Below are positions 5,029 through 8,759 of a DNA stretch of 8,759 nucleotides, piece by piece (positions within the stretch are counted from its first letter, which is position 1; each line of letters starts with the position of its first letter). Below the pieces are notes generated by a model that saw nothing but the letters and a program-made list of their open reading frames with translations, was not told the DNA's origin and ran no database searches. Origin of the DNA: Methylococcaceae bacterium (lineage in GTDB: Bacteria > Pseudomonadota > Gammaproteobacteria > Methylococcales > Methylomonadaceae); assembly GCA_947506075.1 (NCBI GenBank), contig CANNNN010000092.1, positions 1-8,759 of the forward strand, written 5' to 3'. The position numbers and the translations under genes were made by a program.

Positions 5029-5129
5029 TAGAAACCTAAAGTGACAAAAAAGCTAGCATGAGTATATCGAAGGTTAAAATCACCATATAAATTATGCTCA
5101 GAGAATTTTAATTGTAATATTAAGGTTAC

Positions 5130-5155
5130 AAAGTGTAAGCTTTAAATTACACTTT
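5130..5155. promoter_or_regulatory. Perfect inverted repeat upstream of the chemoreceptor (operator or leader hairpin)
   Basis: AAAGTGTAA (5130-5138) and TTACACTTT (5147-5155) form a perfect 9-bp inverted repeat around 8 bases. A third half-site, TTACA at 5126-5130, makes a smaller palindrome, TTACA-AAG-TGTAA. A TATAAA box at 5086-5091 lies upstream, so the repeat would be near the start of transcription or in the leader. A dimeric regulator site is the simplest reading. The regulator is not identifiable. Confidence 0.4.
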
Positions 5156-5171
5156 AAAGTCAGCTAGACAC

Positions 5172-5234
5172 ATGGAAATTTTCACCGTCGAATCCATGCA
5201 ACAAGTTACCCATAACAATAAAAAACGCTTATGA
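5172..5234 (+). CDS. Possible 20-codon leader ORF coupled to the chemoreceptor
   Basis: ATG 5172 opens a 20-codon frame (starting MEIFTVESMQQV) whose TGA stop (5232-5234) overlaps the chemoreceptor ATG (5231) as ATGA. The chemoreceptor start has no Shine-Dalgarno sequence of its own (the upstream run is AATAAAAAACGCTT), so terminating ribosomes could re-initiate there. The leader ORF itself also lacks a strong ribosome binding site. Its first codons lie in a small inverted repeat, CATGGA (5171-5176)/TCCATG (5193-5198). Chance is a real alternative for an ORF this short. Confidence 0.25.
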   Translation: MEIFTVESMQQVTHNNKKRL

Positions 5235-8068
5235 AAATTAATATGCCGGTATCTAATGTGGAATACGTACTCAAAGAGCATGAATCCATCGTCTCAAAGA
5301 CTGATTTAAAAGGAAATATTACTTTTATCAACGATGACTTTCTTCGCATTAGCGGCTTCACCAAAGAAGAGTTAATCGGTTCGCCACATAATATAGTACG
5401 ACATCCAGACATGCCGGAAGAAGCTTTTGCCGATATGTGGAAGTCCTTGAAAGAGCGGCGTCCTTGGTCTGGTCTGGTAAAGAATCGCTGCAAAAATGGC
5501 GATTTTTACTGGGTATTAGCCAATGCCACCCCTTTCTATGAAAACAAGCAACTGGTTGGTTACATGTCAGTGCGCAGCAAACCAACTCCCGAACAGATCA
5601 GCGCAGCAAGTGCTGCCTATCGTTTATTTAAAGAGGGCAAGGCCGGTAATCTTAAAATCAAGGATGGGAGAGTAGTCAAAGAATCATTTTTCAAGAAATT
5701 TAATCCCTATAAAAATTCCACGATTAAAGCCCGCTTCTTAAGTGTTATCGGTATGCTGAGTATTGCATTACTTATTGTCGGGGGCATCGGCTTGTACGGC
5801 ATAACTAAAGCCAATGAAGATCTTCGTTCTGTCTATGAACAGCGCACTATTCCAATGAGCCAGATTTCACTTATCCAGAAACTACTACTGACCAATCGAA
5901 TACGCATTACTGCCAACTTATCGGCATCTTCAACAGAGGAGACTCAGAAAAACACCCGTGAAGTGGAACAAAACATCGCTGAGATCACCAACATATGGAG
6001 CGCATATATCGCCACAAGTCTTTCCGTTGAAGAAAAAAAACTGGCTGAACAGTTTGCAGAAGATAGAAAGAAATTCGTGACCGAAGGCTTAAAACCGGCT
6101 GTTGAGGCTTTTAAAAACAATGATAGCGTACTGGCTAACAAGATCGTTGTGGAAAAAGTTCGTCCTCTTTATGAACCTGTCGCTGTAGGCATTCAGGCTC
6201 TTATGCAAGCTCAGATGGACGCCGCTAAACAGGCATTCGAAACGGCACAAGTTCGCTCTGTCGAGATTCGTAATCTCACTATTGGCATGATCATCATCGG
6301 CGTCATTGTATCGCTGTGGTTTGGTTTGATTCTGATCAACTCTATCTTACGTGCCTTGAGCAGCTCCATCGCCTCTATTGGTAATGGTGATTATACAACC
6401 CTCGTTGAAATCAGCTGCCACGATGAACTTGGCACGGTGCTGAGCGCCATTAAAGCCATGCAGATTAAACTGGGTTTTGAAGCCCAGGAAAGTAAAATCA
6501 TTGCCGATGTGAATTTGCGTCTCAAAATTGGTCTGGATAACGTCAGCACCGGGGTGATGATTGCAGACAATACACGGAACATCATTTACGTTAACAAGTC
6601 GGTGGTCGATATACTCAATAAGGCCGAAGCGGACATTCGTAAACAGCTACCTAACTTCACCGTCGCCAATCTGGTCGGTACTAATATTGATGTTTTTCAC
6701 GCAAATCCTGCACACCAGGCGCAACTTCTCTCCACCTTTAACAGCAATTATATTGCGCAGATGATACTCGGCGGTCGATCCATGGTAATCAACGCCAATC
6801 CGGTTGTTAACGAACTGGGACAACGGTTGGGAACTGTGGCGGAGTGGCAGGATCGCACCCATGAAGTCGCTGTAGAGCAGGAAGTGGCAGCCATTGTGCA
6901 CGGTGCAGTGATGGGTGATTTTACTCGACGCATTGAAATGCAAGGTAAACAGGGTTTCGTTAAGCAGTTGGGTGAAGGACTTAATGAGCTTCTTGAAACA
7001 ACAGAGAATGGTATCAATGATGTTGTTCGGGTACTGGAGGCTTTGTCCCGTAGTGATCTAACTCAAATGATCACTAATGATTATGCAGGCAGTTTCGGAC
7101 AGCTCAAGGATGATGCCAACATCACAGTAGAAAAACTTAAGGAAATCATCAGTCAAATCAAAGAAGCCACTGACAATATCAATACCGGTGCTAAAGAAAT
7201 TGCCTCTGGCAATAACGATCTATCGCATCGCACCGAGGAACAAGCCGCCAGCCTGGAAGAAACGGCTGCCAGCATGGAAGAACTGACGTCTACCGTGCAA
7301 CACAATGCCGCAAATGCCAAACAGGCTAACCAGCTTGCCGTTGACGCCTCGGGTATAGCGGGTAAAGGCGTCGACGTGGTCGGCCAAGTCGTTCTGACCA
7401 TGGATGATATTAACGCTTCTTCACGCAAGATCGGCGACATTATTTCGGTTATTGACGACATTGCTTTTCAAACCAACATCCTTGCCCTTAATGCTGCCGT
7501 TGAAGCGGCACGAGCGGGCGAACAAGGCCGAGGCTTTGCGGTGGTGGCGGTTGAAGTACGCAACCTTGCGCAACGTGCTGCTACAGCCGCTGGAGAAATC
7601 AAACATCTGATTGATGATTCAGTCGTCAAAGTCTCAGATGGCAGTAAATTGGTCGCTCAAGCAGGTCAGACAATGACGGAGATCGTCAACTCTATACGTG
7701 GCGTTACCGTAATGATGTCAGAAATCAGCGCCGCTTCAACGGAACAAACGGCCGGCATCCAGCAAGTCAATCAAGCGATCGGACAGATGGACGACGTGAC
7801 CCAGCAAAATGCTGCCTTGGTAGAGCAAGCCGCCGCCGCAGCGGAATCATTGGAAGAGCAGGCGCAAAGCCTGTCGGCGACGGTGTCACAGTTCAAAGTG
7901 GACGGCTACTCTCACACTGCGCGTAGCCGAGTGACTCAAAAACCATCCAGTTCTTTTCACGCACCAGCATACAAAGAGTCGAGTCTACCTAGAACGGTAT
8001 TGCCTAAAAATGTCACTAAATCCAAGCCCATTTCACAGTCTGCCAATGATGAATGGGAGGAATTTTAG
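5231..8068 (+). CDS. Methyl-accepting chemotaxis protein with Aer-type PAS, periplasmic domain and second PAS
   Basis: The 945 residues are arranged as follows. PAS1 (about 10-118) is strongly Aer-like, with NIVRHPDMPEEAFADMW. Asn34, Arg57, His58, Asp60 and Trp70 fall at the same numbers as the FAD-site residues of E. coli Aer, so a flavin redox/oxygen sensor is likely. TM1 is about 167-190, a helical periplasmic region 191-347 and TM2 348-369. HAMP spans 370-422 and PAS2 about 428-543 (GLDNVSTGVMIADNTRNIIY). A second HAMP-like unit lies at about 548-640. The signalling coiled coil is about 640-885, with hairpin tip DIAFQTNILALNAAVEAARA and methylation-type sites near EEQAASLEETAAS (669-681). 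A disordered tail ends in EWEEF, a CheR/CheB tethering pentapeptide. It would signal through CheW/CheA, but no che genes are visible. ATG 5231 is the first possible start (in-frame stop at 5219-5221). There is no clear intrinsic terminator after it. Confidence 0.95.
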   Translation: MKINMPVSNVEYVLKEHESIVSKTDLKGNITFINDDFLRISGFTKEELIGSPHNIVRHPDMPEEAFADMWKSLKERRPWSGLVKNRCKNGDFYWVLANATPFYENKQLVGYMSVRSKPTPEQISAASAAYRLFKEGKAGNLKIKDGRVVKESFFKKFNPYKNSTIKARFLSVIGMLSIALLIVGGIGLYGITKANEDLRSVYEQRTIPMSQISLIQKLLLTNRIRITANLSASSTEETQKNTREVEQNIAEITNIWSAYIATSLSVEEKKLAEQFAEDRKKFVTEGLKPAVEAFKNNDSVLANKIVVEKVRPLYEPVAVGIQALMQAQMDAAKQAFETAQVRSVEIRNLTIGMIIIGVIVSLWFGLILINSILRALSSSIASIGNGDYTTLVEISCHDELGTVLSAIKAMQIKLGFEAQESKIIADVNLRLKIGLDNVSTGVMIADNTRNIIYVNKSVVDILNKAEADIRKQLPNFTVANLVGTNIDVFHANPAHQAQLLSTFNSNYIAQMILGGRSMVINANPVVNELGQRLGTVAEWQDRTHEVAVEQEVAAIVHGAVMGDFTRRIEMQGKQGFVKQLGEGLNELLETTENGINDVVRVLEALSRSDLTQMITNDYAGSFGQLKDDANITVEKLKEIISQIKEATDNINTGAKEIASGNNDLSHRTEEQAASLEETAASMEELTSTVQHNAANAKQANQLAVDASGIAGKGVDVVGQVVLTMDDINASSRKIGDIISVIDDIAFQTNILALNAAVEAARAGEQGRGFAVVAVEVRNLAQRAATAAGEIKHLIDDSVVKVSDGSKLVAQAGQTMTEIVNSIRGVTVMMSEISAASTEQTAGIQQVNQAIGQMDDVTQQNAALVEQAAAAAESLEEQAQSLSATVSQFKVDGYSHTARSRVTQKPSSSFHAPAYKESSLPRTVLPKNVTKSKPISQSANDEWEEF

Positions 8069-8227
8069 TTGGTAAACCCCAAATCGGCTGCGGACACCAC
8101 TCTATTGTTCGTAGCAGTTTTGTCTGGATTAGCGGGATTCAACATGGCCTCTTTTGACGATAACCTTTATTTCTCTGGTCGTTTTTGTACGCTGTTTTTA
8201 CAAGTTACTACCCGTTCATTTTCGTGA
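8069..8227 (+). CDS. Possible small protein immediately after the chemoreceptor (TTG start, 52 aa)
   Basis: TTG 8069 directly follows the receptor TAG. The codons for the terminal WEEF provide GGGAGGA about 8 bases upstream, a strong Shine-Dalgarno sequence at good spacing. The frame is open for 52 codons, with a hydrophobic stretch (TLLFVAVLSGLAGF), ending at TGA 8225-8227. No family is recognised. An open frame of this length is not unlikely by chance, and the Shine-Dalgarno may simply be a by-product of encoding WEEF, so this is a weak call. Confidence 0.2.
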   Translation: MVNPKSAADTTLLFVAVLSGLAGFNMASFDDNLYFSGRFCTLFLQVTTRSFS

Positions 8228-8243
8228 AAATCAATAGCCCGCT

Positions 8244-8675
8244 ATGTTCACTAAAAAATGCCATAACGCATTGATGGATATGAATGAACCTTCCGCCGAA
8301 ATAAGCGAAAAGTATAACGCTGCCATACAATATATTGAGCGGCTTGAGCATCAGTTAAACCAACAAACACATGACTTTAACCAGCTCTGTACTGCACACT
8401 CTATACTAAGTGACGGCATGAAATGCTGTTCTGTATCTCTAGCCGATGCTCACGAAAAACTACAAACCATGGCTGCGCAAGTTAATCAGACCAATAGTGC
8501 GCTTAAATCATCAGGTGATGAATGGTTTAGGCGTGCTATAAAATTGGAGTTTAATGTTTTAACCCTGAAGGATGAGCTTAAAAAGATTGAACATGAACGT
8601 GATTTAGCAATGAAAAATTTTGAACATCTTCATACCTCCTTAATGTCGAAAAATAATAAGGGTAGAACGCCATGA
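8244..8675 (+). CDS. Coiled-coil protein of unknown function (143 aa)
   Basis: A soluble, mostly helical protein with no signal peptide or membrane segment. Heptad-like helices cover about residues 24-50, 64-90 and 96-133, with charged segments such as LKDELKKIEHERDLAMKNF. A Cys-Cys pair at 61-62 and two further Cys (6 and 49) stand out. No catalytic motif or family is recognised. ATG 8244 is used; in-frame ATGs at 8274 and 8280 are alternatives, and none has a clear ribosome binding site. Its stop overlaps the next start as ATGA, so it is probably the first gene of an operon running off the window. Confidence 0.65.
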   Translation: MFTKKCHNALMDMNEPSAEISEKYNAAIQYIERLEHQLNQQTHDFNQLCTAHSILSDGMKCCSVSLADAHEKLQTMAAQVNQTNSALKSSGDEWFRRAIKLEFNVLTLKDELKKIEHERDLAMKNFEHLHTSLMSKNNKGRTP

Positions 8676-8759
8676 ATAAATATGTGGAGATTTTGGCATC
8701 CTTCATTTCTCGCTTTACACTTTGTGCAATTACAAGTCCGATAAGGCCATCAAAAGCAA
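8672..8759 (+). CDS. Start of a following gene (partial, runs off the right edge)
   Basis: ATG 8672 overlaps the TGA of the coiled-coil gene (ATGA) and is preceded by AAGGG about 9 bases upstream. The frame stays open to the edge: it begins MNKYVEILASFISRFTLC, then 11 further codons. The hydrophobic start could be a membrane segment, but too little is visible to name it. Translational coupling suggests a joint function with the coiled-coil protein. Confidence 0.5.
   Translation, partial: MNKYVEILASFISRFTLCAITSPIRPSKA

Larger units (their letters stand above)
4636..5230. other. Gene-poor region before the chemoreceptor
   Basis: Nearly 600 bases without a long gene. From left to right it holds the 37-codon ORF, the MITE-like element with its TAGAAA duplications, an AT-rich stretch with a TATAAA box (5086-5091, poor -35), the 9-bp inverted repeat and the 20-codon leader ORF. 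A sigma28-type flagellar promoter, common for chemoreceptors, was looked for and not found. The stretch is clearly more AT-rich than the genes on either side. Confidence 0.6.

Noticed and set aside
5037..5063. TAAAGTGA followed 11 bases later by GCATGAGT, tested as a sigma28 flagellar promoter
   Set aside because: The -10 part matches GCCGATAA at only two positions; insufficient.
7153..7461. Minus-strand frames opposite the chemoreceptor signalling domain
   Set aside because: Ser/Ala-rich shadow translations of a coiled-coil coding region; no start signals.

Overview
The window looks like chromosomal accessory DNA of a gammaproteobacterium. The chemoreceptor, YggU and DUF5710 types fit this. 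An aquatic or methylotrophic gammaproteobacterium (Methylococcales-like) is my best guess from gene style, but no diagnostic marker gene is present. There are no rRNA, tRNA or CRISPR sequences. The window combines ordinary small genes with several layers of small mobile or repetitive DNA.

Layout. Positions 1-146 are the 3' end of a group II intron (domains V and VI). Its 3' splice junction falls exactly inside a dispersed intergenic repeat (copy 1, 147-206). Three minus-strand genes follow: a YggU/DUF167 protein (271-591), a DUF5710 protein (642-935) with a good sigma70-type promoter, and an exported Lys/Ala/Glu-rich helical protein (1048-1470) ending in a strong hairpin terminator. A plus-strand, membrane-anchored NodB-type polysaccharide deacetylase (1655-2425) runs directly into inverted repeat copy 2 (2421-2539), which supplies its stop codon and carries a perfect 19-bp hairpin. 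A compact plus-strand cluster follows: a small two-helix membrane protein (2626-2886), a COG1665-like nucleotidyltransferase (2917-3873) and an overlapping HAD phosphatase (about 3866-4558). It ends in repeat copy 3 (4556-4635), which supplies the HAD stop codon. The cluster is therefore bracketed by inverted copies of the repeat.

The gene-poor stretch 4559-5230 holds repeat copy 3, a short ORF with a good Shine-Dalgarno sequence, a 232-bp MITE-like element (4797-5028) with terminal inverted repeats and a 6-bp TAGAAA target duplication, a 9-bp perfect inverted repeat, and a 20-codon upstream ORF. The stop of that ORF overlaps (ATGA) the start of a 945-residue chemoreceptor. The receptor (5231-8068) has an Aer-type FAD-binding PAS domain, a periplasmic sensor region, HAMP, a second PAS, a second HAMP-like unit, the MCP signalling hairpin and a C-terminal CheR/CheB tether (EWEEF). 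The last part holds a coiled-coil protein of unknown function (8244-8675) coupled by ATGA overlap to a gene that runs off the right edge.

The most noteworthy structure is the repeat family: three copies in gene 3'-ends, one interrupted by the intron at the foot of the hairpin, one with the hairpin and one with it cleanly missing. The MITE-like element upstream of the chemoreceptor is the next. The nucleotidyltransferase/HAD/membrane-protein cluster is the best candidate for an uncharacterised functional module.
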